Shown piece by piece: positions 25,376 through 33,549 of a stretch of 36,613 bases of DNA (position 1 is the stretch's first letter; each line of letters opens with the position of its first letter). The notes beneath the pieces are model-generated. The model saw nothing but the letters and a program-made list of their open reading frames with translations, was not told the DNA's origin and ran no database searches. This DNA is from an uncultured bacterium. Lineage in GTDB: Bacteria > Spirochaetota > UBA4802 > UB4802. The DNA lies in NCBI GenBank assembly GCA_937920495.1, contig CALEUQ010000084.1:1-36613 (forward strand), read 5' to 3'. Position numbers and translations under genes: made by a program.

Positions 25376-27346
25376 TCACACCTTCTCAATTCGTACTGGG
25401 ATAGTAGCTTCTTCGCCCTGCGACACAATGTCACTATATGCTAATAAAAACGATGCAATTCCCTCTCTGATAAAATAGGGAACATACGCTGTGCCCGGTG
25501 CCACATCATCTGAAATCATGACCATCGCTTTCATCTCAGCTTTTTGGGCAACAACTTTTACCGGCCAGCGATCGCGCACCCCTATCTTCTTTGCATCTTC
25601 CGGAGCTATGGCCACATAGCCATCAGGATACAACAGCAATGTAGCATTGTATTCTCGAAGTGGAATAAATGTCTTATGCATAATATTGTTCTGGTGCCAG
25701 TAATGCTGGGCTTTGCCCACCATGAGCAGATACGGATATTCCTGTGTTACCTGCACCGCTGCATACGGTTTTTGCGGTAGCACAAATGCAACGTTGTGGG
25801 GTACACAGTATTTTGTGCCACCAGGATTATCCTTTGTGCAGGGCCACTGCACACCATGCTTTTTGGAAAGCAGTTTATGGCTTATCCCCTCATACGCAGG
25901 AGTGAGAGAAGCAATCTCATCCATTACATCCGATGCGTGCTCGTAATTAAACGGCTTACCCATAGCTTCCGCTATAGCATCAATAAGCTTCCACATGGGC
26001 AACACATCAAATGCAGGATTGCATTTCTGTGAAGATAGCTGAACGCGTCGCTCTGCGTTAGTAAATGTGCCATCTGTTTCAATATATGTTGTCACAGGCA
26101 GCACCACATGAGCATACACTGCAACCTTATTGGTAAAAGAACCAATATAGGCAACAAAGGGCAATGACTTCAAACGTTCTGAAAATCTCACAATACCATC
26201 GTCATGGTCAACTATCACCAGCGCCTTCAGTGGCGATGAATTGTTGGAAAGAAGCTCTTCAACCGTCTTGCCCTTAGATGCGGGCAACTGGTCTTTCCAT
26301 TTTTTTTCAAATTTTTTCCTGACTACCGCATCATCAATACTCTGAAAACCGGTAAGCAAATCTGGTGCGCAGCCCATATCAAAGCTGCCCTGCAGATTAT
26401 TTATACCAGCAATTGGATTTACTCCACAACCTTCCTTTCCAATCTTGTCAGCAAGCACAAACAGGTTAAAAATTGAAGCAACAGTATCATGGCTTAATCC
26501 AGAAATACCGGAAGTAAAAAACACAGCAGCGCTTTTTGCCTTTGCCAGACGTTCGGCTACAAATGCTATTTCGCTCTGCAAAACCCCTGTTTCTTTTTCT
26601 ATTGCATCAAACGGTACAGTTGCCAAATATTTTTTATACTCTTCGTAATGAGCCGATTTTGTATTTCCCCATTGTTGCGTGTCCATGTAATACGCAATTG
26701 CGTCAAAAACCTGGCGCATTGTCCCTGGCTTAATATTAATAAACTTTTTGGAAAGCTTTGCAATCTTGGTCATGCGGCTGTCGATAGTTATAAGCAATGA
26801 TCCACTGCGTGCAGCATAATGCAGCTCACTGCCAATAATGGGATTCTGTGTGGTAATATCCATCCCTGCCACAATGAGTACTTCAGCTTTCCGTATATCC
26901 TCAAGCGACCCGAGCATACCTGCAAACCCTGTACCCTTATACAGAACATCAAGGCTATTGCGATGCCCTGATTCTGCCTGTATGCTGATGTTATTTGTTT
27001 TAAACACAAGGCGGGCCAGTTTCATTAATGCATAATTGTCCTCATTTGAAGAACGCGGCGAAGCCAGGAAGGCAATCTCTTCAGGCTTATATGATGATAA
27101 TGCCGAAACAAGTGTTGCGATAGCATCCCTGTACGTAACTTCTCCACTATCCCGTACATACGGCCTTGTAATCCGTTCATGTGTACCAAGTAGCTCATGA
27201 ATATTCCATCCCCGTACACATAACCTTCCTTTGCTTACTGGATGTACCCGCGATGGGAATACTCCCTGTACAGATGTGCCACTGACTTTAAGATAATGGC
27301 CACATCCTGTTCCACAAAAGGTGCATACACCTGGCATATAACTCAT
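25376..27346 (-). CDS. Molybdopterin oxidoreductase, FdhF/NuoG-like, lacking formate dehydrogenase catalytic residues
   Basis: 656 residues, first gene of the hydrogenase operon; AGGA precedes the ATG. The N-terminal [4Fe-4S] motif is intact: C8-x2-C11-x3-C15 and C43. The molybdopterin body is recognisable (ASPRSSNEDNYALMKLAR, GCGVNPIAGINNLQGSFDMG, a C-terminal dinucleotide-binding domain after about 540). Where E. coli FdhF has Sec140-His141, this protein has Gly127-His128 (codon GGG at 26966-26968); where it has Arg333 in the PVRGQNN motif, this one has Ala313 (PIAGINN). The Lys after the last Fe-S cysteine is Arg45. It is thus FDH-like by fold, but canonical formate oxidation is doubtful. 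It could be a cofactor-bearing electron relay or act on another substrate. Confidence 0.88.
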   Translation of the reverse strand: MSYMPGVCTFCGTGCGHYLKVSGTSVQGVFPSRVHPVSKGRLCVRGWNIHELLGTHERITRPYVRDSGEVTYRDAIATLVSALSSYKPEEIAFLASPRSSNEDNYALMKLARLVFKTNNISIQAESGHRNSLDVLYKGTGFAGMLGSLEDIRKAEVLIVAGMDITTQNPIIGSELHYAARSGSLLITIDSRMTKIAKLSKKFINIKPGTMRQVFDAIAYYMDTQQWGNTKSAHYEEYKKYLATVPFDAIEKETGVLQSEIAFVAERLAKAKSAAVFFTSGISGLSHDTVASIFNLFVLADKIGKEGCGVNPIAGINNLQGSFDMGCAPDLLTGFQSIDDAVVRKKFEKKWKDQLPASKGKTVEELLSNNSSPLKALVIVDHDDGIVRFSERLKSLPFVAYIGSFTNKVAVYAHVVLPVTTYIETDGTFTNAERRVQLSSQKCNPAFDVLPMWKLIDAIAEAMGKPFNYEHASDVMDEIASLTPAYEGISHKLLSKKHGVQWPCTKDNPGGTKYCVPHNVAFVLPQKPYAAVQVTQEYPYLLMVGKAQHYWHQNNIMHKTFIPLREYNATLLLYPDGYVAIAPEDAKKIGVRDRWPVKVVAQKAEMKAMVMISDDVAPGTAYVPYFIREGIASFLLAYSDIVSQGEEATIPVRIEKV

Positions 27347-27426
27347 ACATTATCCTCGCTAAACATAATGAAATTCAAAATCATACAAATTGATGCGCCA
27401 AAAGATTTTCTGCCATTGCTACTGTA

Positions 27427-27455
27427 AATATGGCACATACTCAGGATGTTGTAAA
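27427..27455 (-). promoter_or_regulatory. Promoter candidate for the hydrogenase operon, with direct repeats
   Basis: On the minus strand TTTACA (27455-27450) and CATATT (27432-27427) are 17 bases apart, about 80 bases before the first operon ATG. The region also holds repeated words: TGTAAATA at 27423-27430 and 27450-27457, GGGAATTT at 27458-27465 and 27483-27490, possible regulator sites. I found no convincing sigma-54 box. This is a weak, position-based call. Confidence 0.3.
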
Positions 27456-27515
27456 TAGGGAATTTTCTTGTTTTTAGTATAGGGGAATTTACTTATGCGG
27501 CAGTAAATCAATTGT

Positions 27516-27895
27516 TTATTTTAATTTTAATAGCTTTTCATCAAATGTGAATATTTTTGAATTTGTTTGCTTTGCCCTGACATAAATGATACAATCAACA
27601 ATAGCAATATTTTTGTCACCATACACTTGCAATGAAGCAATCAAATCTTCTTTGTCTTTATTTTTTACCATCTTATAACATAAAAGTTTCTGTAGCGTAT
27701 CGGCAACTTCACTTTTTGGTATCTTATACGATTTGTTAATACATATATGCATTCAATAAGTACACCCTCAAGAATAATGATATTTATTGTTCCCTTTCTT
27801 GCCTTTTCAAATATCTCAAATGATTGTTTATATTGTTCAATATTATCTTTCAGCAAATATCGCAAAATAGTATTTGTATCAACATAATAAGTCAT
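27516..27895 (-). pseudogene. PIN-domain (VapC-like) toxin gene broken by a one-base frameshift
   Basis: The first part (from 27895) reads MTYYVDTNTILRYLLKDN, the classic PIN start with its catalytic Asp. It continues to ECIYVLTN, then leaves the frame. From about 27732 the sequence resumes in another frame as NKSYKIPKSEVADTLQKLL and ends AIVDCIIYVRAK...FTFDEKLLKL, the PIN C-terminal acidic motif and FTFD. Adding one A in the AAA run (TTT at 27732-27734) restores a 126-residue protein of normal length. The start overlaps the antitoxin stop as ATGA. It is either decayed, a sequencing error, or frameshifted on purpose; decay is favoured because the antitoxin is also broken. Confidence 0.8.
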
Positions 27896-28119
27896 TTTCT
27901 GTCTTTTACAACCTCATCCCATGTTGTATCTCGTACTGTTTTAAAAGGAATATATTCTGACACATACTTTTCTAAACTCCCCGCAACACTCTTCACTGGT
28001 TTCAATATGATAGTATCATGCTCAACAACAAATTCAATGACATAAGAGTTGAGACGTACTCATATTGGTTTAGGTATAGTAACCTGCCCTTTTTTGGTTA
28101 TTTTCATTATTGTTTTCAT
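27892..28119 (-). pseudogene. AbrB/MazE-type antitoxin gene with an internal stop codon
   Basis: Reading from the ATG at 28119 gives MKTIMKITKKGQVTIPKPI, the AbrB/SpoVT swapped-hairpin start, then a TGA at 28062-28060 (codon 20). The same frame continues for 55 more codons to a TGA overlapping the PIN start: VRLNSYVIEFVVEHDTIILK and a tail ending TWDEVVKDRK. Family members have Arg after IPKPI, so CGA to TGA is the likely change. The full length would be 75 residues. The uninterrupted frame on both sides of the stop shows recent damage. A start inside the second part cannot rescue the DNA-binding half. Confidence 0.8.
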
Positions 28120-28351
28120 TTTTCTTACTTTATAATAATTTCTTACTTTTTTTTAGAAGTAATATATTTAGCAAAATTAGTCAATTTTTTTATCTTATCT
28201 GTGCGATAGTATTTGACAAATTTATACTTGTAGGGCAGTCTTCATATTTTGCTCTCACACACCTTTTTCCCTCATTGCCTCCTGTAAATATTAATCATTA
28301 TCTGGCAATAACACCTCATACCAAAATGGTAGCATATTGTATGGATGATTT

Positions 28352-31204
28352 TCAATCAGTCCTGTTTTCTCTAACCCATTCTATTGCATATTGCAAAAGT
28401 TCCTGCGATGATTCCATGTGAAGTTTCATCTTAATCTTTTCACGCACATTCTCAACAGTCTTTACACTTATATGTAATTTCTGCGCAATGTGTTTATTAC
28501 CCAAACCATGACCTATCAACTGAAATATCTCAAATTCGCGGTTTGTCAGTGCTTCCACAGGACTATCCAGTTTGCCTTTATCCGATAATGATTGTACCAT
28601 CTGTTCCTTAATTGCACTGGAAAGGTACACTTCGCCTTTTAACAGGGTATAGATGGCACTGATGATCTTATCCGGCGCTTCCTGTTTCATAAGATATCCT
28701 CTGGCACCTGCTTTAATAGCACGTTCAGCATATAACTTTTCATCATACATTGAAAGCACCAGTGCCGGCAATCTTGGAAAACGCTGTTTTAAGGCTTTAA
28801 CCAGTTCAATACCGCTTGTACCGTTTAATGATATATCCACCAGAATGCAATCAGGGATCCTCCTGTTCACTACATCTATGGCTTCATCTGCTGACTTTGC
28901 CTGTCCAATCACCTCCAGATTTTCCTGTGAATTGATAATTTGCTGCAAACCCTGCCGCACAATTGGATGATCATCAACAATCACAACAGTATATTTCTTT
29001 CCTGTCTTTGGTTTCTCTATAACTGCTTTCCTGGGGGATTTTGGGATACTGCATTGCACCAGTGTTCCACCATTTTTATTATTTTGCACCTGAAATGAAG
29101 CATTAATAATCCATGCCCTGTACTGCATACTATGCATACCCATACCTTTGGAAAGATCAACATCATCCGGGATCCCTTTGCCATCATCCATAACTTTTAC
29201 ATAATAATACTCATTATCTTCAGATAGCATTATGGCAATATTTTTTGGACTGGCATGCTTTACTGCATTGTTCAACGCTTCACGAATAATGTAATACACA
29301 TGCACAGTATCGATTGTTTCATCAATATTGCTTGTAATATTCCATTCCACAATTGCCCTGATTGCAAAGTTTTTATTTATATCAGCAATCATCTCATGCA
29401 ACGATGACAATAACCCCTTGTTGCTTACATCCACCGGACTCAATCCCCGCGCTATGAGCCGTGTCTGCTCAATAGCCTGGTGTACCATATTCTGTATTTC
29501 AGCAATTTCTTCTGCTTCCTGCGGAAAATCATTTTTTATTTTAAGCCTCAGCATCTCTGTTTTGAATATGATTCCTGCCAGATGCTGCCCAAGGCCATCA
29601 TGCAAATCACGCGCGATGCGGTTTCGCTCTTCAAGGTTGGCCTGAAGTATTTTCTTTTCAAGCTGCTTTTTTTCGGTTATATCTATTCCAATACACATGA
29701 AATAATCAAAATCATTATTAGTATATACCGGCCTGGCATGCCACTGAACAATCCTTTCCTCACCACTTTTTGTATTAATTGGACTTTCAAATATGCGGGT
29801 TGTTCTGGTTCTCTTCATTGTTGAAAGCTGACTGCGGAATGATCGTTGCCCCACGTGAGGGATAAAAATGTCACAACATGATTTACCAATTACCTGGCTT
29901 GTTGAAAATCCTGTAGCATGCAACATGGCTTTATTGCAGGTAAGAATGCTGCCTTCCTCACTCAACGTTATAAAATATGCCGGTGCAATATCTTCTAAAT
30001 TTTGAATTATATCCAGGCCTTTTTTTAGTTTTTCTTTTGTGCGCTTCACATCGGTAAGATCTCGCGCAATAATTGAACAGCCAATAATACTATCGTGCTC
30101 ATCAACAAGCGGCGAGATGGTCATAGAAAGGTTGTGGATTTCCCCTTTTTTATCAACCCCTTCTGTTTCATAATGAGCTATGACCTCATTTTGCTTTATT
30201 AAAATCAGCAATTGATCAAATTCATCAGGCCTGTACGGGGGCGATAGTATACTTAGATCACATCCCACCACCTCATCAAACGCATAGCCAAAAATGTTCT
30301 GTGCAGCCTTGTTCCAGCTGGCTATTTTGCCATCCAGTGTGGCGCCAATGATTGCATCATCCGAGTTATCCAGTACAATGGATAACTGGTTGCGAACATG
30401 TTCAATGTGCTTGCGCTCCGTGATATCACGAGCAACACTTAAAATGGCATTTTCATTTAAGTAATAAATAACGGTGCTCACAATCTCAACCGGTATGGTA
30501 GCACCGTTTCTGTCAACAAATGAAGTTTCATAGGGGTCAGCATTCTCTTCAATTGAATGCATATAGTGTTGTATCCTGTCACTATCACCTTCTGCCGTCA
30601 GCTGTTGTAGTGTCATGAGCATCATTACATCACGTGAAAACATTAGACGCTGGCAGGTGGTATTATTTACTTCCAGGATCTTTCCATCCCGTGTATGGAT
30701 GATCACCATATCTGAAATGCTGTTAAACAGTGACTTATAGCGCATCTGTGATGCTAAAAGTTCACTGGTTCGCTGCAACACCATATCTTCAAGCAGATCC
30801 TTTTCTTTGCGCAGCATGTCCTCTGCATGTTTTATGCGAATCATTGCATTAATTTGAGCAATGAGTTCAGCCTGATCAATTGGTTTGGTTAAGAATGCAT
30901 CTGCACCTAACTTTAAGCCCTTGACCTTGCTCTGCGAATCGGTGTGAATAGCGGTAAGGAATATGACCGGTATGTGCCGTGTGTGCGGGTTGTTTTTCAG
31001 AACCTGACACACCTCATATCCGTCCATCTCAGGCATTTTCACATCAAGGATTATAACATCAGGATTTTCTTTAATAGCCTTTTCTATGCCTTCCTTTCCT
31101 GATTGCGCAGTTATCACTGCACAGTCGGTAATCAGGTTTTTAAGAAGTGCAGTAATACTTGTAAGATTATCTTTTTTATCATCTATAACTAAAATTGTGT
31201 TCAT
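28352..31204 (-). CDS. Hybrid signalling protein: receiver, three PAS, NarX-type kinase, NarL-type regulator in one chain
   Basis: 950 residues. Receiver 1 (1-122; D8-D9, D54, K107) is followed by PAS domains at about 152-268, 273-390 and 397-515. A HisKA_3 dimerisation domain carries H535 in ARDLHDGLGQHL, and the HATPase spans about 630-720 (REALNNAVKHA, DDGKGIPDD, GMGMHSM). Receiver 2 (738-855; D744-D745, D790) leads to a LuxR/NarL helix-turn-helix at about 883-945 (LTNREFEIFQLIGHGLGNK). The kinase and the DNA-binding regulator it would normally phosphorylate are thus fused. Its ATG shares one base with the stop of the upstream kinase gene (TAATG), so it is part of a three-gene operon. No membrane segment, so the signal is probably cytoplasmic. 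Confidence 0.93.
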   Translation of the reverse strand: MNTILVIDDKKDNLTSITALLKNLITDCAVITAQSGKEGIEKAIKENPDVIILDVKMPEMDGYEVCQVLKNNPHTRHIPVIFLTAIHTDSQSKVKGLKLGADAFLTKPIDQAELIAQINAMIRIKHAEDMLRKEKDLLEDMVLQRTSELLASQMRYKSLFNSISDMVIIHTRDGKILEVNNTTCQRLMFSRDVMMLMTLQQLTAEGDSDRIQHYMHSIEENADPYETSFVDRNGATIPVEIVSTVIYYLNENAILSVARDITERKHIEHVRNQLSIVLDNSDDAIIGATLDGKIASWNKAAQNIFGYAFDEVVGCDLSILSPPYRPDEFDQLLILIKQNEVIAHYETEGVDKKGEIHNLSMTISPLVDEHDSIIGCSIIARDLTDVKRTKEKLKKGLDIIQNLEDIAPAYFITLSEEGSILTCNKAMLHATGFSTSQVIGKSCCDIFIPHVGQRSFRSQLSTMKRTRTTRIFESPINTKSGEERIVQWHARPVYTNNDFDYFMCIGIDITEKKQLEKKILQANLEERNRIARDLHDGLGQHLAGIIFKTEMLRLKIKNDFPQEAEEIAEIQNMVHQAIEQTRLIARGLSPVDVSNKGLLSSLHEMIADINKNFAIRAIVEWNITSNIDETIDTVHVYYIIREALNNAVKHASPKNIAIMLSEDNEYYYVKVMDDGKGIPDDVDLSKGMGMHSMQYRAWIINASFQVQNNKNGGTLVQCSIPKSPRKAVIEKPKTGKKYTVVIVDDHPIVRQGLQQIINSQENLEVIGQAKSADEAIDVVNRRIPDCILVDISLNGTSGIELVKALKQRFPRLPALVLSMYDEKLYAERAIKAGARGYLMKQEAPDKIISAIYTLLKGEVYLSSAIKEQMVQSLSDKGKLDSPVEALTNREFEIFQLIGHGLGNKHIAQKLHISVKTVENVREKIKMKLHMESSQELLQYAIEWVRENRTD

Positions 31205-32253
31205 TACGTAACCCAGCGCTGGACTTTTAATACAAATTCTTCAATAGCAAAAGGTTTCTGGATAAAATCATCACAGCCGGATGCCATGATGGTTGCACTT
31301 TCATGCTTTAACGAAGAAGCAGAAACAATAATCACGGGTATATGGCAAGTGTGTGGATTATCTTTCAATTGCTTCACAACCTGCAACCCATGTAAATCTG
31401 GCAGCGATAAATCCAGCAAAATGCATGCCGGCTGCACATCGCACGCTTTAGCAATTCCCTCACTGCCACTGTGTGTTGCAACTATATCATACAACCTGGA
31501 CAAGAGCGCCTTCACCACCACAATGCTATCAGGGTCATCATCAATGACAAGTATGGTTTTACGCTGCTGTGGGATTTGTATTTCTTTTTGTAAGGGCAAC
31601 CGCACGGTAAATGTAGAACCCCTGCCCAACTGGCTTTCAACCTGAATACTACCACCCAAACATGTTACAAGCCTTGAAACAATAGTAAGCCCCAACCCTG
31701 TGCCGGGATATTTTGACGATAGTGACCCTGAAGCTTTGGTAAACCCGTCAAAAAGCGTATCGCAATATTCACCTGACATACCAATGCCGGTATCAGCAAT
31801 GCTCACCACACAGTGATCATCCTTTTCATACACCGATATCGTTATACTTCCTTCTTCTGTAAATTTAACCGCATTATCAATCAAGTGCTCAAATATCTGA
31901 TACAGCCTTGCCTCATCAGTTGCAATCACCACATCATCACAATGCATAATAAGCTTTAAGCCCTTTTTATGAATAATACCTTCATACCGCTCACACACAT
32001 TATGTAACACAGATGCTACTGCCACATCGTTTTTAGTAAGTGTTATACCGCTATCAATCTCAAATACCTCAATAAGGTCATTGATGAGAGCAAGAAGTGT
32101 GTGGCCATTGCGCTCAATGATTTCCAGATACTCTTTTTCTTCTGAAGACAGGCGGCTGTCAGCTTGCATACGCAAAACTTTTGACAGTGTTAAAATAGAG
32201 TTTAACGGTGATTTTAATTCATGGCTTATGCTGTGTAAAAATTCTTTATTCAT
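31204..32253 (-). CDS. Sensorless hybrid histidine kinase with C-terminal receiver
   Basis: 349 residues. It begins directly at the dimerisation helix: the phosphoacceptor is H11 in SISHELKSPL. The HATPase (about 110-225) has HLIDNAVKF, ADTGIGMSG and YPGTGLGLTIV. A C-terminal receiver (about 232-349) has D238-D240, the acceptor Asp in CILLDLSLPD, and the Lys of FIQKPF. There is no N-terminal sensory or membrane part, so the input must come from another protein. The 165-residue protein encoded just before it, overlapping by eight bases, is the obvious candidate. The next gene downstream begins with a receiver and may be its phosphorylation target. Confidence 0.9.
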   Translation of the reverse strand: MNKEFLHSISHELKSPLNSILTLSKVLRMQADSRLSSEEKEYLEIIERNGHTLLALINDLIEVFEIDSGITLTKNDVAVASVLHNVCERYEGIIHKKGLKLIMHCDDVVIATDEARLYQIFEHLIDNAVKFTEEGSITISVYEKDDHCVVSIADTGIGMSGEYCDTLFDGFTKASGSLSSKYPGTGLGLTIVSRLVTCLGGSIQVESQLGRGSTFTVRLPLQKEIQIPQQRKTILVIDDDPDSIVVVKALLSRLYDIVATHSGSEGIAKACDVQPACILLDLSLPDLHGLQVVKQLKDNPHTCHIPVIIVSASSLKHESATIMASGCDDFIQKPFAIEEFVLKVQRWVT

Positions 32254-32743
32254 TAGCCTTTTGCTGTAAGTTCATTTTTAGCAGATACGCAATATTAAAA
32301 AGATTGGTAATGCCCCCCACAAAACGCTCCTTGATCATACCTTTTGGCAAACTGTCAACTTTAAGGTGATATTCTTCTAAGCGCTTTTGTACTGTCGCAA
32401 TCATATCCGATAGTTCCTGATACGAAAACTTCCTGCCAAGTACCTCCATCTCTTCACCCACTGCCTGCGCACTGAAAAACATTTTTCTGAATGCATCTTT
32501 TACCTGGGGCACAAAGCCATCAATCAATTTTTCTACTAAACATATCCTGGCCAGCTGATAGCCCAGCTGAACATCCTGACAACTCCTGTTGGAAAAACAA
32601 TCCGGGAAGCGTTCCAGATACGCACTGCCCAGAGCAATCATATCCTCAATATCAAAATCAAACGCGCCATCGCAGGCAACAATGTGGCTTCTGAATTCGT
32701 CCAGATTCCTGGAATTGATAAAATATTCAGCAGGCTTTGCCAT
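32246..32743 (-). CDS. Hypothetical helical protein upstream of a sensorless kinase
   Basis: 165 residues, function not recognised. It is predicted mostly alpha-helical and soluble, with no signal peptide. Notable residues are C24 (HIVACDGAF), a pair C49/C55 in FPDCFSNRSCQ, H20 and several aromatics, which could bind a ligand or metal, although no known motif is complete. It overlaps the kinase gene by eight bases in another frame, implying coupled synthesis. Given that the kinase lacks any sensor region, this protein may supply the input. That role is inference from gene order only. Confidence 0.65.
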   Translation of the reverse strand: MAKPAEYFINSRNLDEFRSHIVACDGAFDFDIEDMIALGSAYLERFPDCFSNRSCQDVQLGYQLARICLVEKLIDGFVPQVKDAFRKMFFSAQAVGEEMEVLGRKFSYQELSDMIATVQKRLEEYHLKVDSLPKGMIKERFVGGITNLFNIAYLLKMNLQQKANE

Positions 32744-32885
32744 ACATACATTCCAGTGTAGTGATAGTAACTATCGCATAAACACTATAGCACATCCATA
32801 TAATTTATATAGTTAAAATAGCATAGTATTTTTGTAAAGAATAATACGTGAAAGGATGATATTATATCTAAATCCGATTAAATAT

Positions 32886-33269
32886 TTATTTATATACATC
32901 AAATTTGAAATGCCTACTCATCACAGAAAAATGCTTATCCAGAGTAAATAAACCGGTATTATTCTGTAAAATATTCTGCACTATTAGTAAATCAGGTATA
33001 CCAATATTGTTTAAGCCCTTTTTTATATTATACACTTGCATTTCCACTATCTCATCCCACATAATATTCAGTGGCAATTTTGTTATCATTTTCATTGCTT
33101 CAATTAGCCTATGTTGCTTTCTAAGAAATAATGGTGGGTTTAATTCAGTAAGAATCACATCATTTACACACACCAGATTTGTATCAATAAGATACTCTAA
33201 CTTCTCTTTGACAAATAGATTTGATCCTCTGAAATACTCTATCCAAACAGACGAATCAACAAGTATCAT
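32886..33269 (-). CDS. vapC: VapC-type PIN-domain ribonuclease toxin
   Basis: 127 residues, intact PIN domain. The acidic active-site residues are D5 (ILVDSSVWIEYFRG), E42 (ILTELNPP), D93 (GIPDLLI) and D111 (FTLDKHF). VapC toxins cleave tRNA or rRNA and are inhibited by the co-expressed antitoxin. The start overlaps the antitoxin stop as ATGA at 33266-33269, the usual arrangement. Unlike the broken PIN gene at 27516, no frameshift or stop is present, so this pair looks functional. Confidence 0.9.
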   Translation of the reverse strand: MILVDSSVWIEYFRGSNLFVKEKLEYLIDTNLVCVNDVILTELNPPLFLRKQHRLIEAMKMITKLPLNIMWDEIVEMQVYNIKKGLNNIGIPDLLIVQNILQNNTGLFTLDKHFSVMSRHFKFDVYK

Positions 33270-33460
33270 GAACGCTTCCTGATTTTATCTAAATCAATAT
33301 CAATTTTTACTTTTCCATAGTAATTTTTAATTTCTTTAATCTTTTCTTTCTGAATCAGGTTATAGAGGGCTTCTTTAATTACTTCGGTTTTAGTAGAACG
33401 CTTGGTAAGAGTCATTGCCTCGTTAATAAGATCTTCTGGTATATCAATAGTAGTTCTCAT
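33266..33460 (-). CDS. vapB: VapB-type ribbon-helix-helix antitoxin
   Basis: 64 residues from the ATG at 33460, preceded by a G-rich stretch (GGGGGG) at about eight bases. An earlier frame from 33520 would run through the promoter and is not used. The N-terminus MRTTIDIPEDLINEAMTLTK is the ribbon-helix-helix DNA-binding fold of the VapB/PF09957 kind (TTIDIPEDL, then TKTEVIKEALYNLI). The Lys/Asp-rich C-terminus (about 40-64) would wrap the toxin. It probably represses its own operon at the ATGCAT repeats just upstream. Confidence 0.88.
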   Translation of the reverse strand: MRTTIDIPEDLINEAMTLTKRSTKTEVIKEALYNLIQKEKIKEIKNYYGKVKIDIDLDKIRKRS

Positions 33461-33484
33461 TGTCAACCCCCCGATTATGAACAC

Positions 33485-33537
33485 ATGCATAAATATATGG
33501 TTTAATATATGCATTGTCAAGCAATTATTTATGCATA
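33485..33537 (-). promoter_or_regulatory. vapBC promoter with ATGCAT operator repeats
   Basis: On the minus strand TTGACA (33520-33515) and TATATT (33497-33492) are exactly 17 bases apart, a near-consensus sigma-70 promoter. Transcription would start about 33485. Three ATGCAT words at 33485-33490, 33509-33514 and 33531-33536 overlap the start site, the spacer and the upstream side. The first two form an inverted repeat ATGCATA/TATGCAT. This is the expected layout for self-repression by the ribbon-helix-helix antitoxin. Confidence 0.75.
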
Positions 33538-33549
33538 TACTATCTTTTG

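Noticed and set aside
27346-27515. Sigma-54 promoter before the hydrogenase operon
   Set aside because: TGGCAG and TTGGC words occur, but their spacing does not fit the -24/-12 pattern.
28060-28062. TGA read as selenocysteine in the AbrB-like antitoxin
   Set aside because: Antitoxins of this kind have Arg there, and no SECIS-like hairpin follows; a simple nonsense mutation explains it better.
30533-30540. Further GGGGTCAG repeat copy
   Set aside because: Only 8 of 11 bases match, it has no partner, and it encodes conserved-looking PAS residues; treated as chance.
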